DNA of 64,000 nucleotides from a virus. The DNA lies in the IMG/VR virus record IMGVR_UViG_3300025030_000038, positions 248,001 to 312,000 of that record; one strand, 5' to 3'. Position numbers and translations under genes: made by a program. Below the pieces are notes generated by a model, which saw only the letters and a program-made list of their open reading frames with translations, did no database searches and was not told the origin of the DNA. Shown here piece by piece: positions 7,915 to 15,236 of this stretch. Within the stretch, counting starts at the first letter, position 1. Each line of letters begins with the position of its first letter.

Positions 7915-8296
7915 AGGAGGGTCGACTTTCTGGTTGTTGGGGGGAGGCTGGTGGTGGATTCACGTCACGAACTGTCTGTCGAATTTCACGGCATCGAGCC
8001 TGTGTAAGGCCCAAGGCTTGGAAGGCTTCGTCCCAGTGTCGGTTAACGACCTGGACACGATTGTAGGCGCCGGAAATGTGGACAAGGTTATTGGTGTCTT
8101 GCCAGAAGATGCCGTCAGATTTGTCCTCATTGACAATTCCAACGTTCTGTAATTCCCAGCATCGGAAGGGGTTACCAAACAAGTCCAGTTGCACCACCAC
8201 CCAGTTCTCGGCCATGCAAGAGGCACAGTCACGGTTGACTGCCACACATCCTACCAGCATGACCGCTGCCAAATAACGATACCAAATGCCCTTCAT
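7898..8296 (-). CDS. predicted lipoprotein
   Basis: A 132-residue protein with a short signal peptide: positive start MKGIWYRYL, hydrophobic AAVMLVG, and lipobox L-V-G-C with Cys17 as the likely acylated residue. The mature part has further cysteines (CASC) and a Pro-rich C-terminus (NPPPASPQQPESRP). It would sit on the periplasmic face of a membrane if the host is diderm. Phage lipoproteins often serve in superinfection exclusion or as spanin-like lysis proteins. With no Rz-like partner next to it, I favour neither. It is part of the minus operon after the Rad50 C-half. Confidence 0.6.
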   Translation of the reverse strand: MKGIWYRYLAAVMLVGCVAVNRDCASCMAENWVVVQLDLFGNPFRCWELQNVGIVNEDKSDGIFWQDTNNLVHISGAYNRVQVVNRHWDEAFQALGLTQARCREIRQTVRDVNPPPASPQQPESRPSYADHQ

Positions 8297-8310
8297 GTCT
8301 GATCCCTCTC

Positions 8311-8946
8311 TTAGAATATCCGTTGAAACGTTGCTGCCCCACTGTCTTTCTTAATCCTGTATGCCCGATCCCCAGCATCTACCAACGTGGGGTTGTGGGT
8401 GACGAGCAGAATGTCCACCCCCATCCGATGACACAGTACCTTCAAAAAGGCTGCCATGTTGTGTACATACTTGTCATCGAAAGCAGGAAGGGTCTCATCC
8501 AAGAACAGTACCGGCCTGAGCCCCCTACGAAAAATGAGAGCCAGCCTGAGCAGTATTGACTGTACCGTCGTTACAGCCCCCCCAAATCCGTCCAGGCTCA
8601 TCCCTTCGATGAGATCCCCATTCTCTTTTCGCTGGGAGGTAATCAGGGAAACATTGACCTTTCCCCTTGAAACCTCCACATCCGCTCGAACCTGGATGTC
8701 CTGATCCGTGAACACAGCCCTGACACCCTCGGATTGAAGAACCTCAATGGCTTTGACCCCCTCAGTAATCTCTGCATCCACTAAGGTACGGAGAAGGGCG
8801 GTCACGTGGTCGAGCACCTGAATGTCATTCTCAATCTGCAAAGCGGTGCTCTTGGCGTCAGCCAGGGAGCGACGGACCTCTTCCCGTCGCCCCTGAGCCA
8901 GTTGCACCGCCTCCGTGAGTGATCCCAGGCGCTCTTCAGAACTCAA
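8311..8946 (-). CDS. Rad50/SbcC C-terminal half (split gene)
   Basis: A 211-residue protein containing only the C-terminal ATPase lobe of an SbcC/Rad50-type exonuclease subunit. A coiled-coil arm comes first (first ~60 residues), then a signature-like LDGFGGAVTTVQSILLRLAL, Walker B PVLFLDETLPAFDD with the catalytic Glu and D-loop, and the H-loop LLVTHNP. The Walker A lobe is encoded 6.3 kb upstream at 15215-16582. The ORF opens with TTG directly after the TAA of the clamp gene and in the same frame, with GGAAGAG as a possible ribosome-binding site. The two halves should assemble with the SbcD-like nuclease (11414-12391). A full Rad50-type protein is normally one chain. Confidence 0.85.
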   Translation of the reverse strand: MSSEERLGSLTEAVQLAQGRREEVRRSLADAKSTALQIENDIQVLDHVTALLRTLVDAEITEGVKAIEVLQSEGVRAVFTDQDIQVRADVEVSRGKVNVSLITSQRKENGDLIEGMSLDGFGGAVTTVQSILLRLALIFRRGLRPVLFLDETLPAFDDKYVHNMAAFLKVLCHRMGVDILLVTHNPTLVDAGDRAYRIKKDSGAATFQRIF

Positions 8947-10080
8947 TTAGGCGCTCTTCCGCCATGCAACCGTGGTCAGATAGGAGTCCTTGGCACGGTC
9001 TGTCCGAGCACGGACCCATCCCCCACCACCCTTTTTGCTCACCCCGAGACGAACGTTGTCCTTGGTGTTTCCCTTGAGCATCCGAAGAAGGTATTGGCTG
9101 GACATGGCAAAATGCAGGGGATCCTCACTCAAGGTACCACCACCGCGCACCCCAGAGTCCTGGAGCTTGAGTGGAACAGTAAGTGGCTTGCCACTCACCG
9201 ACGTCATCGAGAGTACCACTTCTGTAGTGGTGCTTTGCGTCAGCTGGAGGCAATCATCCTCCCACTTAGCTCCTGCTGCCAGGAAGGCCACTGCGGACTG
9301 GATGTCCTTGATATTGAGTTCCCACCACCGGTCATCTTCCAACGACCAGTCCACATGGATGTCTGGGAACTTATGCTGGAACACGGTCTCACCGAACACT
9401 GCCCCATCCCCACGACGGAGGAAGGATGCCCGCTCACTTTCTAGAACCTCAATGGTCCCGTCCCCTGCATTAGAGAGGAAGGCAATGAGCTTGGGCAGGT
9501 CCGGGCCATGGACCCGGAGGGTGGCATTATCCATCTCATTGACCTTGATGATCGACACGGCCATCTGGTCGGTTGAGTAAAGACACCCACCACGGAATTC
9601 CGCCACACACAGGTGGGGGGCCTTGGCCTCTTGCTCGTAGACGAACATCTTGGCATGGGTGAAAGCATTCAGGAGACTCTCTGCCATGACCGATGCAGTA
9701 GGCTTGGCATCCTTCAGCAGGGTGTCCCAGAAGGGGAATGCCGCTGCATCCAGCGAGGAGAAGATGTTCTTGCCCATGGGGGATGTGATGGTTGTCTCTC
9801 CCCCCCCATGGTTGACCTTCATCACCTGATTGATCCCAATAGCATCCAGCAGGTGCTTCACCCTCTTGGCCTCAATCGTGAAGGTGCTGTCCTCAGGCAC
9901 CATGGCATTGGCCACTGGGCATGACGAGAAGGTGTGCCCGTCATACGAGAGGACTTCCAGTCTCCCATCCACGGCCCGGAACACATAGTGTGAGGTCAGC
10001 TCACTTCCTGCGGATACTGTGATCCCACAGACCTTGAGAGCGGTTGCTAGATCGGAGCTATTGATTTCGAGTGTTGTCAT
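8947..10080 (-). CDS. dnaN: DNA polymerase sliding clamp (beta subunit)
   Basis: A 377-residue protein with the length and three-domain layout of bacterial DnaN. The domain-2 segment FRGGCLYSTDQMAVSIIKV corresponds to the conserved ATDGHRLA region, and a C-terminal SSQYLLRMLKG segment lies where the clamp's last domain is expected. It would form a ring holding the phage replicase on DNA and is loaded by the DnaX/delta/delta' proteins also encoded here. It lies in the minus-strand recombination operon; the next gene (Rad50 C-half) starts on the codon after its stop. Sequence is divergent from host clamps, as usual for phage versions. Confidence 0.8.
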   Translation of the reverse strand: MTTLEINSSDLATALKVCGITVSAGSELTSHYVFRAVDGRLEVLSYDGHTFSSCPVANAMVPEDSTFTIEAKRVKHLLDAIGINQVMKVNHGGGETTITSPMGKNIFSSLDAAAFPFWDTLLKDAKPTASVMAESLLNAFTHAKMFVYEQEAKAPHLCVAEFRGGCLYSTDQMAVSIIKVNEMDNATLRVHGPDLPKLIAFLSNAGDGTIEVLESERASFLRRGDGAVFGETVFQHKFPDIHVDWSLEDDRWWELNIKDIQSAVAFLAAGAKWEDDCLQLTQSTTTEVVLSMTSVSGKPLTVPLKLQDSGVRGGGTLSEDPLHFAMSSQYLLRMLKGNTKDNVRLGVSKKGGGGWVRARTDRAKDSYLTTVAWRKSA

Positions 10081-10082
10081 GT

Positions 10083-10367
10083 TTACTTGATTCCTGTTGA
10101 GCTGAACGGTTCGAGAGCCTTTTCGGCATCACTGAGTTGGGTTTCGAGTTGGGTAATAGAGTCTGCCAAGGATTTCTCCAGCTTGGCAATCACTTCGTCA
10201 ATCCTATTGGGGTCAATGTTCTTGGCCTTGCACTCCTCGTGGAGTACAGCCAAAGACCTCTCGGCTTCCTCAATACGACCTAGAATGCGCTGGATCTTCT
10301 GTGCCAGCTCATCACGCTTCTTGACACCGGCGTCAAGGCGAGCCTTGAGTTCACTGTTGGTGGCCAT
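10083..10367 (-). CDS. coiled-coil protein
   Basis: A 94-residue, highly charged, almost entirely helical protein (ATNSELKARLDAGVKKRDEL onwards) with heptads over most of its length and a Cys near the middle. I chose the ATG at 10367 because it follows the stop of the nuclease gene (10384) without overlap; a longer reading would overlap that gene by 89 nt. Similar small coiled-coil proteins accompany phage recombination genes. It may bridge or regulate the Rad50-like complex, which is inference from position only. Confidence 0.6.
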   Translation of the reverse strand: MATNSELKARLDAGVKKRDELAQKIQRILGRIEEAERSLAVLHEECKAKNIDPNRIDEVIAKLEKSLADSITQLETQLSDAEKALEPFSSTGIK

Positions 10368-10383
10368 GAATCCCTTACACTGT

Positions 10384-11394
10384 TTAGGGCTTGGAAAAAT
10401 CGAGTTCGACAAGACCCGATGTCGATTCCGTGGGCTCAATTGGCTTGCTGCTCTGAAAGCCAAATTCCACAATCCCCATTGCTGTTTCCAGCATCTCTTC
10501 CGTGGAGCCGACCACTGGCAGGGACTTCCTATGTCTGGAGTTGGCTGCCTTCTGGGCTATTCTAGCGTCACACACCGTCTCATAGGGGCAATATTTGCAC
10601 CCAGTTGGAGAGGGGGTGGGATCAAATTGTTCATTCTCAATGGCCCGATAGGTCTTCTTGATCCTGACCGCGAGTTCCTTTAAGTCATCTTTGGTGGCGG
10701 GTACCTCCACCAATCCCGTCCATGGCTTGGTGGAATCATGGTCCTTGGGGGGTGTTCCCTCTGGATACCGGAAGTACACGAAGGCCAGCTTGCTGGGGAG
10801 AACTTGGTAGGCCAAGTAGAAACACAGGGCATACCACTTCAACTGATCCGGGTTGGTATATCGCCCAGGGGTCTTAGCATTTTTGCCATCATAGATCCCG
10901 ACCCCGGTGTCATCCCGCCGAATGATGATGTCTGGACGGCCACCAATTGGGGTGTACTTGTCCAAAAACGTAGTGATGTCTAGCTCTGCCTTGGCATATG
11001 GACCCAAGAGCTTATTGGTCTTCATGGTCTTGAGGAACCCAAGAGCACCGTCAAGACAAGTTTGGAGCAACTCCTCCTTGGGGGGGGACCGTCCCCAATC
11101 AATGAAGTTCTCGCCTAGGGCTAGCTGGAACTCTCGGCGGACCCGGGTCTCCAGTTCCTTCACCAGGGTAGTAGGGGTCTTGTACAACTCATCATTGTAG
11201 AGATGCTCAATGGCAGAGCCAATAACCAGTCCCATGACGGCGTCATGCCTGGAATCAGGAACAGGCTTGGGCTTCGGGCGCCCTGGTCCACCCCCAACGT
11301 TGATTTCACCGAACCCCGAGTTCCAAAGGAACTTGCGAGGGCAAGCGGTATAGGATTCCCAGGGAGAAAAATACAGTCTACCCCCACGTCGCAT
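10384..11394 (-). CDS. PD-(D/E)XK nuclease, Cas4/RecB-like with Fe-S cysteines
   Basis: A 336-residue protein of the RecB/Cas4/AddB nuclease family. It shows the catalytic GRPDIIIRRDD followed by IYDGKNAK (D...DXK) and a Q-box QLKWYALCFYL. Four cysteines suit a 4Fe-4S cluster: one in SYTACPRKF near residue 18 and three in CKYCPYETVC near residue 275. Such enzymes are metal-dependent exo/endonucleases in end processing; in phages they usually act in recombination or host DNA degradation. Its place between the SbcD-like gene and the clamp supports a recombination role. No cas1/cas2 is nearby, so I do not call it CRISPR adaptation machinery. Confidence 0.8.
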   Translation of the reverse strand: MRRGGRLYFSPWESYTACPRKFLWNSGFGEINVGGGPGRPKPKPVPDSRHDAVMGLVIGSAIEHLYNDELYKTPTTLVKELETRVRREFQLALGENFIDWGRSPPKEELLQTCLDGALGFLKTMKTNKLLGPYAKAELDITTFLDKYTPIGGRPDIIIRRDDTGVGIYDGKNAKTPGRYTNPDQLKWYALCFYLAYQVLPSKLAFVYFRYPEGTPPKDHDSTKPWTGLVEVPATKDDLKELAVRIKKTYRAIENEQFDPTPSPTGCKYCPYETVCDARIAQKAANSRHRKSLPVVGSTEEMLETAMGIVEFGFQSSKPIEPTESTSGLVELDFSKP

Positions 11395-11413
11395 ATTCTA
11401 CTGTACCATGTGA

Positions 11414-12391
11414 CTATCGCCCACCGGCCGCCTCAATGTAACCCATTGCTTTTTCTCTCACTGGAGAGGGGATATCAGGTAGGTCCCTTACAATGTCCCG
11501 AAGGGGTACCTTATTGCCTGGGGTGAGAACCTGTTGAAGGTGTCCGACGAACTCCTCTAACATGGTGCTCTTGAGTTCTTCCGTCTCTTTGGTCTCAAGG
11601 TCAAACACATCACTGGCAGGGGCGTACTGGAGCGGGACCTTGGAGATATCCAAGCCCTCTTTGGTAAACCGGAGTACCGCCACAGATGGCACTCGGTCTT
11701 GGTCATCTTGAGAGAGGGACCCACGAGTAAGGGACCCAATGTTCACCACGGTCTTGCCACCCGGTGTCTTGGTGATCCCCTGGTCCTTATGCCAGTGTCC
11801 AAACATAGCTACATCTATGGCTGGATACTGATCCAGTTCCTTGTATTGGATCACGTCTTCTGACTCGAACATAGTAGATGTGGTAGGGGACGCTAGCAGG
11901 TGGGCGGCTACTACAAGGTAGTCCTCCTTGCCCCGCGTGATCTTGGCCAGCCGCGACAGATCATATTTGACCCCGTGATAGGGGACCCCCACGACCCTGA
12001 CCATCACCCCACCTTGATTGATGACTAGCTCATGCTCATCATACAGTCTCTTGAAGGTCCCTGCCTCGAAGAGCACCCCAAGGGGTTGCTGGGGGAGGTA
12101 GCTGTAGTCCCCATAGACACAATCGTGGTTACCCACGTTGGCGTAGACGGGACATGGATATCCCTGATGGGCAGCCATGGCTCGACGGACTAGAGCGTGT
12201 GAGTTCCTGGCAGGGGCCTTGATGTCGAAGAAATCCCCTCCGTCCAGGACTGCATGGGCCCCCATGGTCCTGGCAAGATCCCCGATTTGGGCAATCTTAC
12301 CGAGAACCGTGGATGTCCAATCGTCCTTGCGGGAACGGGGTGTCTGGTCCGACAGGTGAAGGTCAGTCCGCCAAATGAGAGTCACAGACAT
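11414..12391 (-). CDS. sbcD: SbcD/Mre11-like metallophosphoesterase
   Basis: A 325-residue calcineurin-like phosphoesterase with all metal-binding motifs in order: TDLHLSD, DGGDFFD, VGNHD, AAHLLASP and FGHWHKDQ. This matches SbcD/Mre11/T4 gp47, the nuclease subunit that with SbcC/Rad50 opens hairpins and resects ends. The C-terminal ~70 residues fit the Rad50-binding cap region. It sits in the same operon as both halves of the split Rad50, between them. Substrate range is inferred from the family. Confidence 0.85.
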   Translation of the reverse strand: MSVTLIWRTDLHLSDQTPRSRKDDWTSTVLGKIAQIGDLARTMGAHAVLDGGDFFDIKAPARNSHALVRRAMAAHQGYPCPVYANVGNHDCVYGDYSYLPQQPLGVLFEAGTFKRLYDEHELVINQGGVMVRVVGVPYHGVKYDLSRLAKITRGKEDYLVVAAHLLASPTTSTMFESEDVIQYKELDQYPAIDVAMFGHWHKDQGITKTPGGKTVVNIGSLTRGSLSQDDQDRVPSVAVLRFTKEGLDISKVPLQYAPASDVFDLETKETEELKSTMLEEFVGHLQQVLTPGNKVPLRDIVRDLPDIPSPVREKAMGYIEAAGGR

Positions 12392-12397
12392 GCGGGG

Positions 12398-13180
12398 CTA
12401 CTTGTCCTTGACCACCATGTTGGGATCAATGGGAAGGATGAGAGAAGGTGTCACAATCACCGAGGGGACTGGTGTACCAGTGCTAGTCATCGAAGCAAAC
12501 ATCTGGGCTTCGAGAACAGAGTCGTCAGCCGACAGGTCTGCCACATTGCAACTAGCGGTATAAAAGCTCTGCACCGAGCTACCACCTTGGCTCCGGTAGG
12601 CCCTGGTGCCAATGCTGGCGGCACGGATGGCTTGATTCATCCCTCCCTTTTGGGCGTTGAAGTTGATAGCATTGCTGGCCGAGAACCCCATGTTGGTAGC
12701 CGTGGTCATCGAATTGATGTTGGCACCAATCATGGTAAACTCGAACTGCCACTCCTTACGGGCCATCTCGACAAGGGCCAGGAGCTTCTTGGTGTCATAC
12801 TCTGTGGACTTGTTCTCCTCACCATCTGTGATGATCGTGAACAGGACCTTACCGGGCTTGACCGCATCAGGGAGTGCTGCAATACGATCCCACACCCGCT
12901 GTGTGGTCATCCCTACAGCATCCCTCAACGCAGTCCAGCCACCACCTCCCTCCCAATAGGTCTCCTCCGTGAGTGGGGGCACATCCTTGAGGGGGATGGA
13001 GTCGTGAAGGGCCACTACCTTGTCATCGAACAGGGTAAGTGAGAAGATCACCTCGCCGGGCATCTTCTTCTGGTCCTCCAAGAGCTTGTTGAAGGCACCC
13101 ACCGTCTCAGGCTTCAGGTGGTTCATGGAACCAGACCTGTCAATGATGTAGTTCAGGGAGGTAATGTTTGGGTTTGCCAT
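12398..13180 (-). CDS. von Willebrand factor A domain protein
   Basis: A 260-residue cytoplasmic vWA protein. The MIDAS metal site is complete: DRSGSM near residue 14, the Thr/Ala-Leu in GGWTALRDAVG, and the Asp in FTIITDGEENKS. The C-terminal ~60 residues are Ser/Thr-rich and probably disordered. Phage vWA proteins of this type are common in large genomes and bind unknown partners through the MIDAS metal; no partner AAA+ ATPase is visible here. Its start lies 5 nt past the stop of the HNH gene. Confidence 0.8.
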   Translation of the reverse strand: MANPNITSLNYIIDRSGSMNHLKPETVGAFNKLLEDQKKMPGEVIFSLTLFDDKVVALHDSIPLKDVPPLTEETYWEGGGGWTALRDAVGMTTQRVWDRIAALPDAVKPGKVLFTIITDGEENKSTEYDTKKLLALVEMARKEWQFEFTMIGANINSMTTATNMGFSASNAINFNAQKGGMNQAIRAASIGTRAYRSQGGSSVQSFYTASCNVADLSADDSVLEAQMFASMTSTGTPVPSVIVTPSLILPIDPNMVVKDK

Positions 13181-13185
13181 TGGAT

Positions 13186-13917
13186 TCAGTCCTTCTTGGA
13201 GGCTGGGGGGGTAGTTGATTTGGAGTCTAGATTCTTCCTCTTGGGGTGGTGTGCCCGAGGGACTGGGAGGTCAAAATCAAATCCCTCAAAGTCAACGTCC
13301 TTCATTCTCCCAGATGCTATTGCTCGTGTATATGTGCGAATCTTATGACAGATGGCGCAAACCAAATCACACTTGGCAATTTCCCTCTTGAGGCGGTCCA
13401 TATTCCCCATCCCTGTAAGACGGGCTATGGAGATATAGTCCTCATTATGTCCATCTCGATGGTCAAATTCCATCACGTACCAGGGGAAGGTGCACTGACA
13501 ATCCATACAAGGTGTGTTTTCCCTTAGGTTCCTTACAAACTTCCGGAATCTGAGGTACCTTAACCCCTGGGTTTCATTCTTGTATAGCCTGTTCCATTCC
13601 TGGTTTGATTGCTTTCGGCACTCCCCACAAGTCCGACCCACAAACATATGGAGCCCCCGTCTACATAGTCTTAGTCCCAAAGGGACTGGTGGTAGGGGTG
13701 CCTCTTGAAATCCTATAGGGAGAGGGGTGTAAGATGCCCCCCATTTGGGGGATAAGCAGGCTCGGCAACCGCCGTTCGAGGTGTACCGAACAGTTATGTG
13801 CCCCTTCGGGCATGGTTTCCCAGTGAAATATAGTGGATTGTCCTGCTGTCTTGCCATATCCCTAGTACAGGGGTACTTCGTACCCGGACCCAAGTTTCTT
13901 ATTGCAACCCCACCCAT
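13186..13917 (-). CDS. HNH endonuclease with zinc-finger repeats
   Basis: A 243-residue protein. Two Cys-rich modules (CPKGHITVRYTSNGGCRACL and CRRGLHMFVGRTCGECR) precede an HNH-type core: CMDCQC, EFDHRDGH with the catalytic DH, then CDLVCAICHKIRTY. The start at 13917 has GGAAGG about 10 nt upstream; a later ATG at 13857 (MARQQDN) is possible. It lies directly downstream of a broken methyltransferase fragment, as expected for a free-standing homing endonuclease that landed in or beside that gene. It is followed closely by the vWA gene. Confidence 0.8.
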   Translation of the reverse strand: MGGVAIRNLGPGTKYPCTRDMARQQDNPLYFTGKPCPKGHITVRYTSNGGCRACLSPKWGASYTPLPIGFQEAPLPPVPLGLRLCRRGLHMFVGRTCGECRKQSNQEWNRLYKNETQGLRYLRFRKFVRNLRENTPCMDCQCTFPWYVMEFDHRDGHNEDYISIARLTGMGNMDRLKREIAKCDLVCAICHKIRTYTRAIASGRMKDVDFEGFDFDLPVPRAHHPKRKNLDSKSTTPPASKKD

Positions 13918-13923
13918 GACCGA

Positions 13924-14129
13924 CTAGCCTTCCCTAAACCCGAACAGGTCCTCAAGCATGAGTTCAAACGCGACCCTTACGGGGCTTGCCTTACCGTCGT
14001 TCGATAACTCATACGGGGGGTCAGTCACGACTGCATCAACCGAGTTGTCGGGGAGGCCCTTGAGGACCTCCCGGCTATCCCCCGGTGAAGTACCCAAGGG
14101 TTCTCTGCATCGGGAAGTGTTCCACTCAC
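13924..14129 (-). pseudogene. broken DNA methyltransferase fragment
   Basis: A remnant of an N6/N4 DNA methyltransferase. One frame reads GDSREVLKGLPDNSVDAVVT followed by the catalytic DPPYEL, but it ends about 30 residues later at a TAG just before the HNH gene, so the rest of the enzyme is gone. A GTG at 14129 overlapping the previous stop would supply the start (GTLPDAENPWVLHR), but in a different frame. The two frames meet at a run of five C (14079-14083 on the plus strand), where a sixth would restore one reading frame. Either a real frameshift or a homopolymer error explains this; truncation by the HNH insertion is independent of it. Confidence 0.7.
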
Positions 14130-14737
14130 GCGACGGTGCCCTTCAGTTGGGGGAAGTTCTGTTCCAGGTAGCCAATGGACATGCGGGCAGTACGGGTTGT
14201 AAGGACTCCGGCGGCCAGAGATGTGATGTGGGACTGCAACGCCGCCTCTGCGTAGGTGATATCCTCGGCTTTGAGATGGTAGCCTACAATCAAGGATTCA
14301 AGGATTCCTGGGATGTAGTCCGATCCTGGTTGGCCCGTCAACCATGTGCTGACCGCAGTCCCTGAGGCATAGGCGTCCGCCTCGAACTGAGCTCGGGCCG
14401 CATTATCTACGAGGTAGTACCACGCAAACTCAACCCCTGTGTCCTGGAATTGGAGCACATGCTGGGCCTCATGGGTGACCACCGATATCATGTAATAGGG
14501 GTTGTCTCGAACCAGCTTGGGGAGGTAGATGTCCGTTGCGGCGGTGGTGGCATACTCCTGCATGAAGGAGTCCCCAGTCGGTAGGGAGGAACTAAAGTTA
14601 CGGGCCAGATCCATCCCCAAGGCAATTGCCTTCATGATAGGGGAATCCTCTTTGTTGGAGATGGTGAAGTTGATTTGGGACTTGAGGTATCCCACAAGGC
14701 CTTCTGCGGCCTGGGCGAGAAGTACTGTGTCAGTCAT
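14126..14737 (-). CDS. zincin-like protein (HEAQH)
   Basis: A 203-residue protein with the zinc motif VVTHEAQHVLQF (HExxH) and a likely third ligand in QFEADAYASG about 45 residues later. No signal peptide is visible. The ATG at 14737 is used because it follows the preceding stop (14749) without overlap; an upstream alternative would overlap that gene. Its stop overlaps a GTG that could have started the broken methyltransferase. Activity is plausible but the target is unknown. Confidence 0.65.
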   Translation of the reverse strand: MTDTVLLAQAAEGLVGYLKSQINFTISNKEDSPIMKAIALGMDLARNFSSSLPTGDSFMQEYATTAATDIYLPKLVRDNPYYMISVVTHEAQHVLQFQDTGVEFAWYYLVDNAARAQFEADAYASGTAVSTWLTGQPGSDYIPGILESLIVGYHLKAEDITYAEAALQSHITSLAAGVLTTRTARMSIGYLEQNFPQLKGTVA

Positions 14738-14748
14738 GTGCCTGCCCT

Positions 14749-14982
14749 TCAGTTGATCGTTTCGCCGGGTACCACGAGGGCATTTTCCATAAGGGGCCAT
14801 GCCTTCTTAAGTTGCAGAACCACATCATCTTGGGTCAGCCCATAGACGGGGGCCAGACCTGCCAGGAGTCCTATTAGGAGTGCCAGCTGGCCTACCTCCG
14901 TACATTCGGCCAGGGCCACCTGGAGGGCTGCCATGGCATCCAGCATCTCACCATCATCATCGTCGAAATTGTCGTCACTCAT
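14749..14982 (-). CDS. small acidic protein
   Basis: A 77-residue protein starting SDDNFDDDDGEMLDAMAAL, then a hydrophobic helix around ALLIGLLAGLAPVYG and an amphipathic C-terminus. The start is fixed by a near-consensus GGAGGA eight nt upstream of the ATG at 14982, which also overlaps the stop of the Cys-rich gene as ATGA. The hydrophobic helix is too short to be a confident membrane anchor. Function unknown; an acidic DNA-mimic role is possible but unsupported. Confidence 0.6.
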   Translation of the reverse strand: MSDDNFDDDDGEMLDAMAALQVALAECTEVGQLALLIGLLAGLAPVYGLTQDDVVLQLKKAWPLMENALVVPGETIN

Positions 14983-15236
14983 TGGGTTATTCCTCCGCAG
15001 TAGGCTCTTGGCAAACATGCATGCACTCCACTCGGAGCCGGACAGCAGATGATACCCACACCGAGTGCAGGGCAGGCGAAGTCCCCAATGGGCCTCCAGG
15101 CGTTACTGCCACAAGCATAGGGCCGGTTGTCAATACAGGTCGTAGCCCCTTGCTGGCAGCCCCCTGTTGGAGCTACAACACCCGTCTGGTGACAGGTTGA
15201 AAAGGCCAAGCTGGCTAGGATGAGGGCTTTGAGCAT
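14979..15236 (-). CDS. small secreted cysteine-rich protein
   Basis: An 85-residue protein with a plausible signal peptide (MLKALILASLAFSTC). The rest of the chain carries about nine more cysteines (GGC, TTC, YAC, FAC, IICC, HAC, AYC), suggesting a disulfide-bonded fold outside the cytoplasm. The FSTC at the cleavage region is not a good lipobox, so I favour plain secretion, though acylation cannot be excluded. It overlaps the Rad50 N-half by 22 nt at its 5' end and the acidic protein by ATGA. No family recognised. Confidence 0.6.
   Translation of the reverse strand: MLKALILASLAFSTCHQTGVVAPTGGCQQGATTCIDNRPYACGSNAWRPIGDFACPALGVGIICCPAPSGVHACLPRAYCGGITQ

Noticed and set aside
10384-11394. Cas4 of a CRISPR adaptation module
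   Set aside because: The protein is Cas4/RecB-like, but it sits in a recombination operon next to SbcD and no other cas gene is seen. A phage recombination nuclease is the simpler reading.
12254-13042. 262-residue plus-strand ORF
   Set aside because: Opposite the vWA and SbcD genes, which carry complete MIDAS and metallophosphoesterase motifs; no independent support.
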